Shown one piece after another: positions 39,673-47,300 of a stretch of DNA of 64,000 nt. The stretch spans positions 2,676,501 through 2,740,500 of the forward strand of contig NZ_CP092471.1 of the NCBI RefSeq assembly GCF_026168555.1. The letters run 5' to 3'. The notes beneath the pieces are model-generated. The model saw only the letters and a program-made list of their open reading frames with translations. It was not told where the DNA came from and ran no database searches. How positions within the stretch are numbered: the first letter of the stretch is position 1; each line of letters opens with the position of its first letter. The translations under genes were made by a program, and so were the position numbers. The stretch is from Qipengyuania spongiae (lineage in GTDB: Bacteria > Pseudomonadota > Alphaproteobacteria > Sphingomonadales > Sphingomonadaceae).

Positions 39673-40235
39673 CAGTCGTCTGCCTTTTCTTCAGTTTCGA
39701 CGATTTCGTCGGCGCCTCTCGTGTCGAGCGGCTGGGTGGCGGCGACCAGCGCGTCGGTCAAGACGAGCTGTGCCGAATGAATCTGTTCGCGGGGGACAGT
39801 CGTTTCGCCCGTCTTGCGATCGAGGATGGTCACCATGCCATCCTCGATGCCGCTGAGTTCGCCGCGCAGATTGCGCTGGCCGTCCCAGCCCTTGATCATG
39901 CTGATCTTCGCCTCGTGCCCCGCCCAGTCCGCAAAATCCTTCGCGCGCGTCAGCGGTCGGTCGATTCCCGGACTGGATACTTCGAGATGATAGGCACCGG
40001 GTACCAGCACCTCGCCAGCTTCTTCGAGAGCGTCGAGCCGTTCGGACACGCGGCGCGACAGGGCGGCGCACTGGTCGATGATCAGCTGGCCGGTCGCCGG
40101 ATCCTCGGCCATGATCTGCAGCGCCTCGCCCCCGTCACCGGCTTCCGACGGCATCATCTTCACGCGCACGAGGTCGAAACCCAGCGCCGTGGCTTCGGGT
40201 TCGATCACTTCGATGAGGCGCGCAATATCGGCCAT
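39672..40235 (-). CDS. rimP: Ribosome maturation factor RimP
   Basis: A 187-residue protein from ATG 40235 (the frame is open further upstream but MADIARLIEVIEPEATALGF is the family start). The YHLEVSSPGIDRPLTRAKDF block (about residues 82-101) is diagnostic. It assists 30S assembly. It is the first gene of the minus-strand translation operon, and its stop overlaps the nusA start. Confidence 0.95.
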   Translation of the reverse strand: MADIARLIEVIEPEATALGFDLVRVKMMPSEAGDGGEALQIMAEDPATGQLIIDQCAALSRRVSERLDALEEAGEVLVPGAYHLEVSSPGIDRPLTRAKDFADWAGHEAKISMIKGWDGQRNLRGELSGIEDGMVTILDRKTGETTVPREQIHSAQLVLTDALVAATQPLDTRGADEIVETEEKADD

Positions 40236-40367
40236 TCGGTCTCCGGTTCGGTGCGGCGGCGTGCCGCCAAGCGGTTTGGTGCCGGCCCCTTGCGGCGCCA
40301 GCCCTACAATGTCGCGACAATGTCGGGATTGGCTGGCAGATAGGCGCAAGGGCGACCGAAGGCAAGC

Positions 40368-41408
40368 TCAATCGTCGTCGGCGAGGCCGTGCTTCTTGAT
40401 GCAGTGGCGCAGCTGGTCGTAGCTGAGGCCCAGCGCCTTGGCCGTCTGTCGCTGGTTCCAGCGATGCCGGCCAAGTGCGTGCTCGACAATCGCGCGTTCG
40501 TGCGAATCGACCGCGGCGCGCAAATCCTCGATCGAATCGTAATCATGCACCGGAGCCTGCGCGGGGGGCGCGAGCGATGCGCTGCCGCCACTTACCCCCG
40601 GTTTCGCGGGCGGGGCGGTCGGCATCCACGGACTGTCGAACGGATCGAACTGGATATGCCCGATCGGATCGTCCCAATTGTCCCAGCGATAGACCGCCCG
40701 CTCGACCGCATTGCGCAATTCGCGGACATTGCCCGGCCAATCGTGTTCCTCGAGCCGGCTCGCGACGTGGTCGGCAAAGCCTGGCCAGCCCTCCCAGCCC
40801 AGCTCGGCGGCCATGCGGCGGCCGAAATAATCGGCGAGGACCGCCACGTCCCCTTCGCGGACACGAAGCGGCGGCAGGGTGATGACCTCGAAGCTCAACC
40901 GGTCGAGCAGATCGGCACGGAAATCGCCCGCGGCGGCCTTCGCCGGCAGGTTCTCGTTGGTCGCGGCGACGATGCGGACATCGACCCGGACCGGGCGGCT
41001 CGAGCCGATCCGCGTGACCTCGCCATATTCGACCGCGCGCAGCAGACGCTCCTGCGCGCCCATCGAGAGCGTGCCCAGTTCGTCGAGGAACAGCGTGCCC
41101 TGATCCGCCTCCTCGAACCGCCCCGCGCGCTGCTTTGTCGCGCCGGTGAAGGCGCCCGCCTCGTGACCGAAAAGCTCGGCCTCGATCAGCGTCTCGGGCA
41201 ACGCCGCGCAGTTCATCACCACCAGCGGCTCGCCCCATCGCGGAGAAAGGCGGTGGAGGCGTTCGGCAATCAGTTCCTTGCCGGTTCCGCGCTCGCCGAT
41301 GATCAGGACTGGGCGCTGCATCGGCGCCGCGCGGCTGGTTCGCTCGACCGCGTCGAGGAAGGCGCCCGACTGCCCAATGAACTGGTTTTCCCGATCCATG
41401 CCCAACAT
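40368..41408 (-). CDS. pspF: Phage shock protein operon activator PspF (sigma-54 enhancer-binding protein)
   Basis: A 346-residue AAA+ activator with no N-terminal sensor domain, as in PspF. Walker A is GERGTGKEL (about residues 38-46). The sigma-54 contact loop GAFTGATKQRAGRF is intact, followed by the Walker B LFLDELGTL and a Fis-type HTH at the C-terminus (NQRQTAKALGLSYDQLRHCI). It activates the divergent psp operon at the sigma-54 promoter at 41499. The start could also be ATG 41399. Confidence 0.93.
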   Translation of the reverse strand: MLGMDRENQFIGQSGAFLDAVERTSRAAPMQRPVLIIGERGTGKELIAERLHRLSPRWGEPLVVMNCAALPETLIEAELFGHEAGAFTGATKQRAGRFEEADQGTLFLDELGTLSMGAQERLLRAVEYGEVTRIGSSRPVRVDVRIVAATNENLPAKAAAGDFRADLLDRLSFEVITLPPLRVREGDVAVLADYFGRRMAAELGWEGWPGFADHVASRLEEHDWPGNVRELRNAVERAVYRWDNWDDPIGHIQFDPFDSPWMPTAPPAKPGVSGGSASLAPPAQAPVHDYDSIEDLRAAVDSHERAIVEHALGRHRWNQRQTAKALGLSYDQLRHCIKKHGLADDD

Positions 41409-41498
41409 ATAGGGAATTTCCCCAATTCATGGCAATAGATCATGGATGAGACAGCTTTCGATTGATAGAAAGTCTTAGAATTCTCCCATTTTCTAGGT

Positions 41499-41515
41499 TT
41501 GGCACGCCTCTTGCT
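41499..41515 (+). promoter_or_regulatory. Sigma-54 promoter of the psp operon
   Basis: TTGGCACGCCTCTTGCT matches the sigma-54 consensus TGGCACG-N4-TTGCW, with GG at 41501-41502 (-24) and GC at 41513-41514 (-12). Transcription should start near 41526, just ahead of the first small ORF (41552). The divergent pspF gene encodes the expected activator. The AT-rich stretch 41455-41498 could hold PspF/IHF sites. Confidence 0.9.
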
Positions 41516-41551
41516 CATCCACTGTTAACAAATCAGTGGAGGACCCGAACA

Positions 41552-41704
41552 ATGTACGATCGCCGCTTCTTCCAGACCAGACTGGGCCAAGCCGCGCTGG
41601 TCAGCATCACGGCGATGGTCACCTTCGTCGCGCTCAGCAGCCAGATCGCGACAACCGTGCCGACGACGCCCATCGCCTTGACCGAGCAGGTCGAGCTGGC
41701 GTGA
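41552..41704 (+). CDS. 50-residue single-TM protein, first gene of psp operon
   Basis: A short gene from ATG 41552 with a strong GGAGGA site (41538-41543), directly behind the sigma-54 promoter. The product has a basic N-terminus (MYDRRFFQTRLGQ) and one hydrophobic helix (about residues 13-33), ending LTEQVELA. No family recognised. Its stop overlaps GTG 41701, which opens a frame running into pspA. Its place as the first translated gene suggests an envelope-stress or leader role (inference). Confidence 0.7.
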   Translation: MYDRRFFQTRLGQAALVSITAMVTFVALSSQIATTVPTTPIALTEQVELA

Positions 41705-41979
41705 GCGATCCCCGTGACGAGTTAGGGCCGGAGCCTCTCTCCCCCGACAGTCCCCACCGCGGCCCTTCCCAAGACGGTGCTGCGGGAGAGGCTTCGGCCC
41801 GCCCCTCCTCCTTCTCCGACCGGCCGCGGCTTTCGCGGCTGGAGGAAGAGGTGGAACGTCTTCGCCGCACCCCGACCCCGACCCAGCGCACCAGAGAGAA
41901 AATGAGCGCCGCGGACTGGGGCGATACTGCTAAGGTCAATGCCAGGATCAACGATTTCTTTTCCAACGGAGCACCCTTC

Positions 41980-42672
41980 ATGGGCATTTTCAGCCGGACC
42001 CGCGACATCATCGCAGCCAACTTCAACGACATGCTCGACAAGGCGGACGACCCCACGAAGATGATCCGCATGATCATCCTCGAAATGGAGGAAACCCTGG
42101 TCGAGGTCCGGGCAAGCGCGGCGCGCACCATCGCCGACCAGAAGGAGATGCATCGCCACACGGTGAAGCTCGACAAGCTTCAGGCCGACTGGGCCGAAAA
42201 GGCGCAGCTCGCACTCAGCAAGGATCGCGAGGATCTCGCCCGCGCGGCTCTCGTGGAAAAGAAGAAGGCCGCCGATACTTCCGACCAGCTCAAGGAAGAG
42301 ATCGCCGTGCTCGACGATGCGCTGCGCGCCTACGAGCAGGACATCGCCAAGCTCCAGAATCGCCTACGCGAGGCCCGTAGCCGCCAGACCGCGATCGCCG
42401 CCCGGCTCGAAAGCGCGGAAAACCGCGTCAAGCTGCGCACGCTGATGACCAACGAGCGGACCGACGAGGCGCTGAGCCGCTTCGACCAGCTCGAGCGCCG
42501 GGTCGATTATGCGGAGGGCCGCGCCGATGCGCTGAGCATCGACGACGGATCGAACAAGAACAGCCTCGCCGACGAGATCGCCGCCCTGGAAGGCAGCGAT
42601 CAGATCGACGACGAGCTTGCACAGATGAAAAAGGCGCTCGGCAAGTCCGATGGCGCGAACGGGGAGGACTGA
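41980..42672 (+). CDS. pspA: Phage shock protein A (PspA/IM30)
   Basis: A 230-residue coiled-coil protein, starting MGIFSRTRDIIAANFNDMLD at ATG 41980, which has a GGAG site 8 bp upstream. The PspA domain covers the whole length (EMEETLVEVRASAARTIADQ, then heptad-rich helix). PspA binds stressed membranes and restrains PspF. The same frame is open upstream to GTG 41701, which overlaps the stop of the preceding small gene; a 93-residue N-terminal extension is therefore possible. I prefer the ATG because of the ribosome binding site and the family length. Confidence 0.92.
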   Translation: MGIFSRTRDIIAANFNDMLDKADDPTKMIRMIILEMEETLVEVRASAARTIADQKEMHRHTVKLDKLQADWAEKAQLALSKDREDLARAALVEKKKAADTSDQLKEEIAVLDDALRAYEQDIAKLQNRLREARSRQTAIAARLESAENRVKLRTLMTNERTDEALSRFDQLERRVDYAEGRADALSIDDGSNKNSLADEIAALEGSDQIDDELAQMKKALGKSDGANGED

Positions 42673-42676
42673 TCGG

Positions 42677-42973
42677 ATGGAAGGCTTTTTCGCAATCGCC
42701 GCGATCTTCATCGCGCTGCCGTGGATCATCTTCCACTACATCACGAAGTGGAAGACTTCCGCTTCGATCACGCAGGACGACGAGGTGCTGCTGGAGGAAC
42801 TCTACAACCTCGCCAAGCGGCTCGACGAGCGGATGGACACGGTGGAGCGGCTGGTCGCCAGCGACAACCCCGATTTCCGCCCCGCCCGCCTCGTCCACGA
42901 CAGCGAGATCGACAACCAGCAACTGCGCGAACTCGAACAGATGATGGCCGAGAAGAAAGGAAGCGCACGATGA
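42677..42973 (+). CDS. pspB: Phage shock protein B
   Basis: A 98-residue protein with an N-terminal membrane helix (FFAIAAIFIALPWIIFHYIT, about residues 3-22) and a cytoplasmic coiled coil (EELYNLAKRLDERMDTVERL). It matches PspB. PspB and PspC sense membrane stress and recruit PspA away from PspF. Its VERLVASD motif is repeated in variant form in the six small genes downstream (43370-45172). The stop overlaps the pspC start. Confidence 0.9.
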   Translation: MEGFFAIAAIFIALPWIIFHYITKWKTSASITQDDEVLLEELYNLAKRLDERMDTVERLVASDNPDFRPARLVHDSEIDNQQLRELEQMMAEKKGSAR

Positions 42974-43344
42974 ACAGCTCCCGCACCACCCTCTATCGCG
43001 ACAAGCAGAACGCCAAGCTGATGGGTGTCTGCTCGGGCATCGCCGACTATACCGGCGTAGATGCCCTGTGGATCAGGCTGGCCGTGGTCATCATGGTCTT
43101 CGCCACCGGCTTCGCGCTTCCGGCCTATTTCATCGCCGGCCTGCTGCTGAACAAGAAGCCCTCGCACCTCTATGTAGACAAGGACGAGAGCAAGTACTGG
43201 CAGCGCGTGCGGCAGAACCCCAAGCGCACCGCGCGCGAGATCCGCGCCCGGATGAAGGATGTCGATCGCCGCCTCGCCGAAGTCGAGCACTATTACGTCA
43301 GCTCGAACCCGCGCCTCAACGCCGAGATCGAACGGCTTCGCTGA
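42970..43344 (+). CDS. pspC: Phage shock protein C
   Basis: A 124-residue protein starting ATGA-coupled to pspB. The PspC domain is complete: TTLYRDKQNAKLMGVCSGIADY (here in part), then VDALWIRLAVVIMVFATGFA and PAYFIAGLLLNKKP with one or two membrane helices. The C-terminal half is a charged helix (RRLAEVEHYYVSSNPRLNAE). It acts with PspB in the inner membrane. Confidence 0.93.
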   Translation: MNSSRTTLYRDKQNAKLMGVCSGIADYTGVDALWIRLAVVIMVFATGFALPAYFIAGLLLNKKPSHLYVDKDESKYWQRVRQNPKRTAREIRARMKDVDRRLAEVEHYYVSSNPRLNAEIERLR

Positions 43345-43369
43345 GCGGACACGAGGGGAGGACAGGACC

Positions 43370-43672
43370 ATGAATATCGGAGTGCTCATACCCATCGTCG
43401 CGCTGATGATTCCGATCATCGCGATCTGGACAAAGCATCAGCAGAAGCTGGCGCAGATGAACATCAATTCCACCGCCCAGGCGACCGCCGAAAAGGCCGC
43501 GCAATATGCCAGCCGCGTCCACGATCTGGAGGACCGCGTCCGGGTGCTGGAACGTATCGTTACCGACAAGGGCTACGATGTCGCCACCCAGATCGAGGCC
43601 CTGCGCGACCAGCGCCGCGTGGATCAGGGATCGGGGGTCCCGCTCGAGACCGCCCGCCGGGAGAACGTGTGA
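43370..43672 (+). CDS. PspB-like small membrane coiled-coil protein, copy 1
   Basis: A 100-residue protein from ATG 43370 with GGGGAGGAC upstream. It has one N-terminal helix (about residues 4-20), then a coiled coil with VRVLERIVTDKGYDVATQIE (about residues 58-77) and a polar tail ending RRENV. It resembles PspB in layout and in the VLERIVTD motif (PspB: TVERLVASD). It starts 26 bp after pspC and its stop overlaps the next start (TGATG). Role in envelope stress sensing is inferred. Confidence 0.8.
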   Translation: MNIGVLIPIVALMIPIIAIWTKHQQKLAQMNINSTAQATAEKAAQYASRVHDLEDRVRVLERIVTDKGYDVATQIEALRDQRRVDQGSGVPLETARRENV

Positions 43673-44010
43673 TGGACAAGGAACTGATGATCGCCATCAT
43701 CGTGATTGCCTGCACCATTGGCTGGCTGGTCAACAATTGGATCCGCGCCAAGCACGGCTATCCGTTGGAAGACGAATGGGGCGGGAAAAGCGAGCGCATC
43801 GATAGCGGCGAAACCAAGCAGCTGCGAGCCGAGAACCAGGAGCTGCGGACCTTGCTGACCAAGGTCGACAGGCGGATGCAGGTGCTCGAGCGGATCGTGA
43901 CCGACAAGGGCTACACCGTCGCCGAGGAGATCGAGGCGCTGCGCCGGAACGACGATCGCGACACGGATAGCGGTGTGCCGCTCGACAACAGATCGCGGGA
44001 GAACGTGTGA
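43672..44010 (+). CDS. PspB-like small membrane coiled-coil protein, copy 2
   Basis: A 112-residue protein from ATG 43672, overlapping the stop of copy 1. It has one N-terminal helix (about residues 5-22), the motif HGYPLEDEW shared with copy 3, then a coiled coil with MQVLERIVTDKGYTVAEEIE and a tail ending SRENV, almost the same as copy 1 (RRENV). The shared ends suggest recent duplication. Stop overlaps the next start (TGATG). Confidence 0.8.
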   Translation: MDKELMIAIIVIACTIGWLVNNWIRAKHGYPLEDEWGGKSERIDSGETKQLRAENQELRTLLTKVDRRMQVLERIVTDKGYTVAEEIEALRRNDDRDTDSGVPLDNRSRENV

Positions 44011-44348
44011 TGCTGTTTAGCGACTTCCTCCCCTATCTCGGCTGGATCGTCGGCGGAGCGTTCACGCTGGGTGCCGCCGGTATCATCGCCAATGTCCATA
44101 CAACTCGCCTCAAGATCAAGAATGGCTACCCTCTAGAGGGCATGTGGGGCCAGTCGCTGAAGCCCGGCACCACCAGCGAGGCGCAGGAGCGTGTGGCCCT
44201 GCTGACGCAGGAAAACGCCCAGCTGCGCGCGGAAATCGGATCGATGAAAGATCGGCTCGCCAATGTCGAACGGATCGTCACCGACAGCGGTTACCAGCTG
44301 TCCCACGAATTCGCCCGCCTGCGCGACGAGAAGGATAAAGTGCAATGA
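44010..44348 (+). CDS. PspB-like small membrane coiled-coil protein, copy 3
   Basis: A 112-residue protein from ATG 44010. It has one N-terminal helix (about residues 10-28), KNGYPLEGMWGQSLKPG close to copy 2, then a coiled coil with LANVERIVTDSGYQLSHEF. The VERIVTDSGY sequence links it to both PspB and copies 1-2. Its stop overlaps the start of copy 4. Confidence 0.8.
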   Translation: MLFSDFLPYLGWIVGGAFTLGAAGIIANVHTTRLKIKNGYPLEGMWGQSLKPGTTSEAQERVALLTQENAQLRAEIGSMKDRLANVERIVTDSGYQLSHEFARLRDEKDKVQ

Positions 44349-44629
44349 ACTTCGCGGAGGCCATCGCGCTGTGCGCCGTCGTCGTGGGCATCATCAGTCT
44401 GGCCGGCATATGGCTCGACGCTCACAACACTAGGCTGAAGAACCGCACCAAGATGTTCGAGCTGGAAGTGCGCAAGGCGGAAGCGGAACGCGGCGCCGGT
44501 ATGCAGCGGGTGGGCGATATCGAGGAGCGGTTGCGCGTTCTCGAACGCATAGCCACCGATCGCAACCGGCTGCTGGCCGACGAGATCGAGACGCTGCGCG
44601 ATCGTCCACTCCACCGGGAAACGGCATGA
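44345..44629 (+). CDS. PspB-like small membrane coiled-coil protein, copy 4
   Basis: A 94-residue protein coupled by ATGA to copy 3. It has an N-terminal helix (about residues 5-25), AHNTRLKNRTKMFELEVRKA, then a coiled coil with RLRVLERIATDRNRLLADEI. The HNTRLK segment echoes HTTRLKIKNGY of copy 3. The motif has drifted from VTDKGY to ATDRN. Confidence 0.8.
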   Translation: MNFAEAIALCAVVVGIISLAGIWLDAHNTRLKNRTKMFELEVRKAEAERGAGMQRVGDIEERLRVLERIATDRNRLLADEIETLRDRPLHRETA

Positions 44630-44901
44630 TGACCAGTTGGGCCATCGTCGCGATCGTCGCCATTGTGGTGTGGGGTATCGTCCAGTCCAATCGGGCGCGT
44701 GGCCATCACGATAATCGCGGCGTGAGTGAGAACGACCGCGCGCTCGAGGAAGAGAACGCCGCCGCCCGCCAGGAAATCGCGGATCTGCGCGAACGGATCC
44801 GGGTGCTCGAGCGGATCGCCACTGACAATAACGGGTCCGTCGCTCAGGAGAGGGCGCGGATCGAACGGGAAATAGAGGCCCTGCGCAAGGAGCAGGACTG
44901 A
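44626..44901 (+). CDS. PspB-like small membrane coiled-coil protein, copy 5
   Basis: A 91-residue protein; ATG 44626 (or the directly following ATG 44629) overlaps the stop of copy 4. One N-terminal helix (about residues 3-19), a basic/His stretch and a coiled coil with RIRVLERIATDNNGSVAQER. It matches copy 4 in the motif. Confidence 0.8.
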   Translation: MMTSWAIVAIVAIVVWGIVQSNRARGHHDNRGVSENDRALEEENAAARQEIADLRERIRVLERIATDNNGSVAQERARIEREIEALRKEQD

Positions 44902-44926
44902 CGGTTTCAAGGAGGACATGAGGGTT

Positions 44927-45172
44927 ATGTTCGAACCGACCATCATCATCGCCACGGCCGCGCTGATCGGCCTCGCCGTCGTCACCGCCGGCCTGCTCGT
45001 CGGCTGGCGAGAATGGCTGGCACTGAAGCGCCAGGAACTCGACCGCCAAATCTCCCGCAACGGTGCGACACGCGAGGAAGGCTCCTCGCTCGGCGCGGCG
45101 CGGATCGAGATTTCCGACCTCAAGGAGCGCATCCGCAAGCTCGAGGCGATCGCAAGCGGCGTCGATCCTTGA
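44927..45172 (+). CDS. PspB-like small membrane coiled-coil protein, copy 6
   Basis: An 81-residue protein. It has an N-terminal helix (about residues 4-25), WREWLALKRQELDRQISRNG, then a coiled coil ending ERIRKLEAIASGVDP, a degenerate form of the family motif. GGAGG at 44911-44915 suits ATG 44927 (11 bp); ATG 44918 is only 2 bp away and less likely. It is the last member and the first separated from its neighbour by a gap (25 bp). Confidence 0.72.
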   Translation: MFEPTIIIATAALIGLAVVTAGLLVGWREWLALKRQELDRQISRNGATREEGSSLGAARIEISDLKERIRKLEAIASGVDP

Positions 45173-45240
45173 GCAGGGCGCACGGGCTCGATGGTGGCTG
45201 ACCCTTTCCAATCCATCTTGCACGCCCTAACTGCGCGGCG

Positions 45241-45660
45241 ATGAGATCGCTCGAAGACATTGCCGAAGAATACGAATTCCTCGAAGGGGACGAGCGCTAC
45301 CGCCTGCTGATCGAACTCGGTCGCGAGCTCGACACAATGCCCGATGCGCTGAAGACCGACGCCACGCTGGTGCGTGGTTGTTCGGCCTCGGTCTGGGTCT
45401 ATCCCACCGGCGAGCCCGGGAAGCTCCACTTCCTCGCCGACAGCAATGCAGCGATCACTAAGGGCATCGTCGCCCTGGTCATCGCCGCGGTGCAGGACCA
45501 CTCGGCCTCGGAAGTCGCGGAAATGGACATCGCCGATGCGCTCGCGCCCTTCGATCTGAAGAACCAGCTCAGCTCAAACCGCACGCAGGGCGTGCCCAAC
45601 ATGATCGCGCTTGTGCAGGACCACGCCGCCCGGATCGCGGAGCAGCCATCTGGCGGCTGA
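45241..45660 (+). CDS. sufE: Cysteine desulfuration protein SufE
   Basis: A 139-residue protein. The family core is LVRGCSASVWVYP, with the sulfur-accepting Cys at about residue 47, followed by FLADSNAAITKGIVALVIAA. SufE takes persulfide from SufS for Fe-S cluster assembly. No other suf genes are in the window. It is followed after 1 bp by the YbaN gene. Confidence 0.94.
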   Translation: MRSLEDIAEEYEFLEGDERYRLLIELGRELDTMPDALKTDATLVRGCSASVWVYPTGEPGKLHFLADSNAAITKGIVALVIAAVQDHSASEVAEMDIADALAPFDLKNQLSSNRTQGVPNMIALVQDHAARIAEQPSGG

Positions 45661-45661
45661 C

Positions 45662-46012
45662 ATGCGCCGCACGATCTTCAAGCTCCTTGGCATGCTCAGC
45701 GTCGGTCTGGGCGCGGTTGGGGCGGTGCTGCCGATCATGCCGACCGTGCCGTTCCTGCTGCTGGCGGTCTATTTCTTCGCGCGCTCCAATCCGGAGCTCG
45801 AGCGCAAGATCCTCGATCATCCGCATTGGGGCCCGCAGGTCCGCGATTGGCGCGAGCGGGGGGCGATCAGCCGCCGTTCGAAAACCATCGCCATCGTCGC
45901 GATGGCGACCGGAGCGGTGTTCACCTACTTCACGCTGGGGCACCCGTGGTACTGGCTGTCGGTCGCCATTCTGGTCATTGCGGGCGGCTGGATCGCGACT
46001 CGCAACGAATAG
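45662..46012 (+). CDS. YbaN family (DUF454) inner membrane protein
   Basis: A 116-residue protein from ATG 45662. It has LGAVGAVLPIMPTVPFLLLAVYFF (about residues 15-38), ARSNPELERKILDHPHWGPQ and RRSKTIAIVAM, which are characteristic of YbaN/DUF454. Three to four membrane helices. No established function. Start overlaps nearly with the sufE stop. Confidence 0.9.
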   Translation: MRRTIFKLLGMLSVGLGAVGAVLPIMPTVPFLLLAVYFFARSNPELERKILDHPHWGPQVRDWRERGAISRRSKTIAIVAMATGAVFTYFTLGHPWYWLSVAILVIAGGWIATRNE

Positions 46013-46016
46013 GAAT

Positions 46017-46535
46017 TCAGGCCCCGGCGCTCTCGCGCACCACCGCGATCCCCGCTTCGCGCTGGCGCTTCAGTTCGGCCTTCAGGCTGGTCGGATTGCG
46101 GGCGAAGACGAAGCCGAAGCTCACCCCGCCCTCCCGGCCGACGGTCGCATGATGAAGCTTGTGTGCCTGCACCAGCCGCTTGGCGTAGCCACTTTTGGGC
46201 ACCCAGCGGAAATAGCGCTGGTGAACGAGGCCATCATGCACCAGCGTGTAGATGACGCCGTAGAGCAGAATGCCGAGCCCGATCCAGGTCGCTGGCCACC
46301 AAGCGTCGGCGCCCATCACCAGCGGACTGCCCAGCGCGAACATCGCAATGCTCATCGCCGCACCCACGACCGCGTAGAGATCGTTCTTTTCCAGCAGGTT
46401 GTCATGCGGTTCGTGGTGGTCGCGGTGCCAGGCCCAGCCGAAGCCATGCATGATGTATTTATGGCTCGCCCACGCCACCCATTCCATCGCGAGGACGGTG
46501 GTGAGAACGATGAGGATGGCGATGATGACGTCCAT
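46017..46535 (-). CDS. crtZ: Beta-carotene hydroxylase
   Basis: A 172-residue membrane di-iron hydroxylase. Its His motifs are SHKYIMH, WHRDHHEPHD, LVHDGLVHQRY and AHKLHHA, all present. It adds 3-hydroxyl groups to the beta-ionone rings of beta-carotene, giving zeaxanthin. Stand-alone crtZ away from other crt genes is common in Erythrobacteraceae and their relatives. It is 18 bp downstream of a thioesterase gene. Confidence 0.94.
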   Translation of the reverse strand: MDVIIAILIVLTTVLAMEWVAWASHKYIMHGFGWAWHRDHHEPHDNLLEKNDLYAVVGAAMSIAMFALGSPLVMGADAWWPATWIGLGILLYGVIYTLVHDGLVHQRYFRWVPKSGYAKRLVQAHKLHHATVGREGGVSFGFVFARNPTSLKAELKRQREAGIAVVRESAGA

Positions 46536-46553
46536 GACGCGAACCGATATAGG

Positions 46554-46955
46554 CTAATCGCCTTGCGGAAAGAAGAACCGCGTGACTTCTTCGCGCAGCC
46601 GCGCCGGGCGCAACGTTTCGGCATCGATGCAGCACCATGCGCTTCTGACCTCGGCCAGCACCTCCTCGCCGCGCTGGATCATGGTGGTGTAGAAGGCGCG
46701 CGCGCCCTGTACCTTTTCCAGCACGGTGCGGGCGATCACCTCGTCGTCGAGGAAAGCGGGCTTGCGATAGGTAATCTCGTGCTTGAGCGCGACCCAGGCC
46801 TTGCTCGCCACTTCCTCGGCCGGGGCGATCTTGTTCCAGTGCGCCAGGACCGCATCCTGCACCCAGCCGAGATAGCGGGCGTTGTTCACATGTCCCATGA
46901 AATCGATATCTTCGGGCGCGACTGTGATCGGGTGAGCGAAAGGCTTTGCTGACAT
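46554..46955 (-). CDS. Acyl-CoA thioesterase (4HBT hot-dog fold)
   Basis: A 133-residue protein from ATG 46955. It has PEDIDFMGHVNNARYLGWVQD (about residues 14-34), the 4HBT motif, and the pattern APAEEVASKAWVALKHEITYR, which is clearly paralogous to the gene at 7024-7443 (APAEEVVKIAWIALRHDIRYR). It likely cleaves acyl-CoA esters. It is upstream of crtZ on the same strand. Confidence 0.9.
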   Translation of the reverse strand: MSAKPFAHPITVAPEDIDFMGHVNNARYLGWVQDAVLAHWNKIAPAEEVASKAWVALKHEITYRKPAFLDDEVIARTVLEKVQGARAFYTTMIQRGEEVLAEVRSAWCCIDAETLRPARLREEVTRFFFPQGD

Positions 46956-47084
46956 AGGTGTCAATTACCCGAGAAAGGCTTACTCTTCCATGACAATCTC
47001 GGACAAACTTTGCGCCGCCGCCCGCCGAACCGCCATCGAGGTTAAGCCTTGCCAGCCGCCCCTGCCCGATCCATGACGCGTGGT

Positions 47085-47240
47085 ATGAGCAAGAAACTCT
47101 CCGGTCCTGCCGCGATCGCCGGTGCCATCGGCTCGGCCGCGATCGCTGCCGCACTCCTTTACGCCAACAAGCGCAAGGCGAAGAACCGCCCGGCCCAGCC
47201 CGGCCCCATTCCTTCGGGTGAACCTCCCCAAACCGACTGA
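47085..47240 (+). CDS. Small single-TM hypothetical protein
   Basis: A 51-residue product (55 from ATG 47073): MSKKLSGPAAIAGAIGSAAI, then a basic stretch (NKRKAKNRP) and a Pro-rich tail. One short membrane helix with a positive flank. No ribosome binding site that decides between the starts. The coding status is moderate: codon use fits but the gene is short. Confidence 0.45.
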   Translation: MSKKLSGPAAIAGAIGSAAIAAALLYANKRKAKNRPAQPGPIPSGEPPQTD

Positions 47241-47300
47241 TCGGTGCTGCCCCCGCCGAAATGCGGGCAAGCGAACAAAATCGAAAGGATGCACGTCGTC

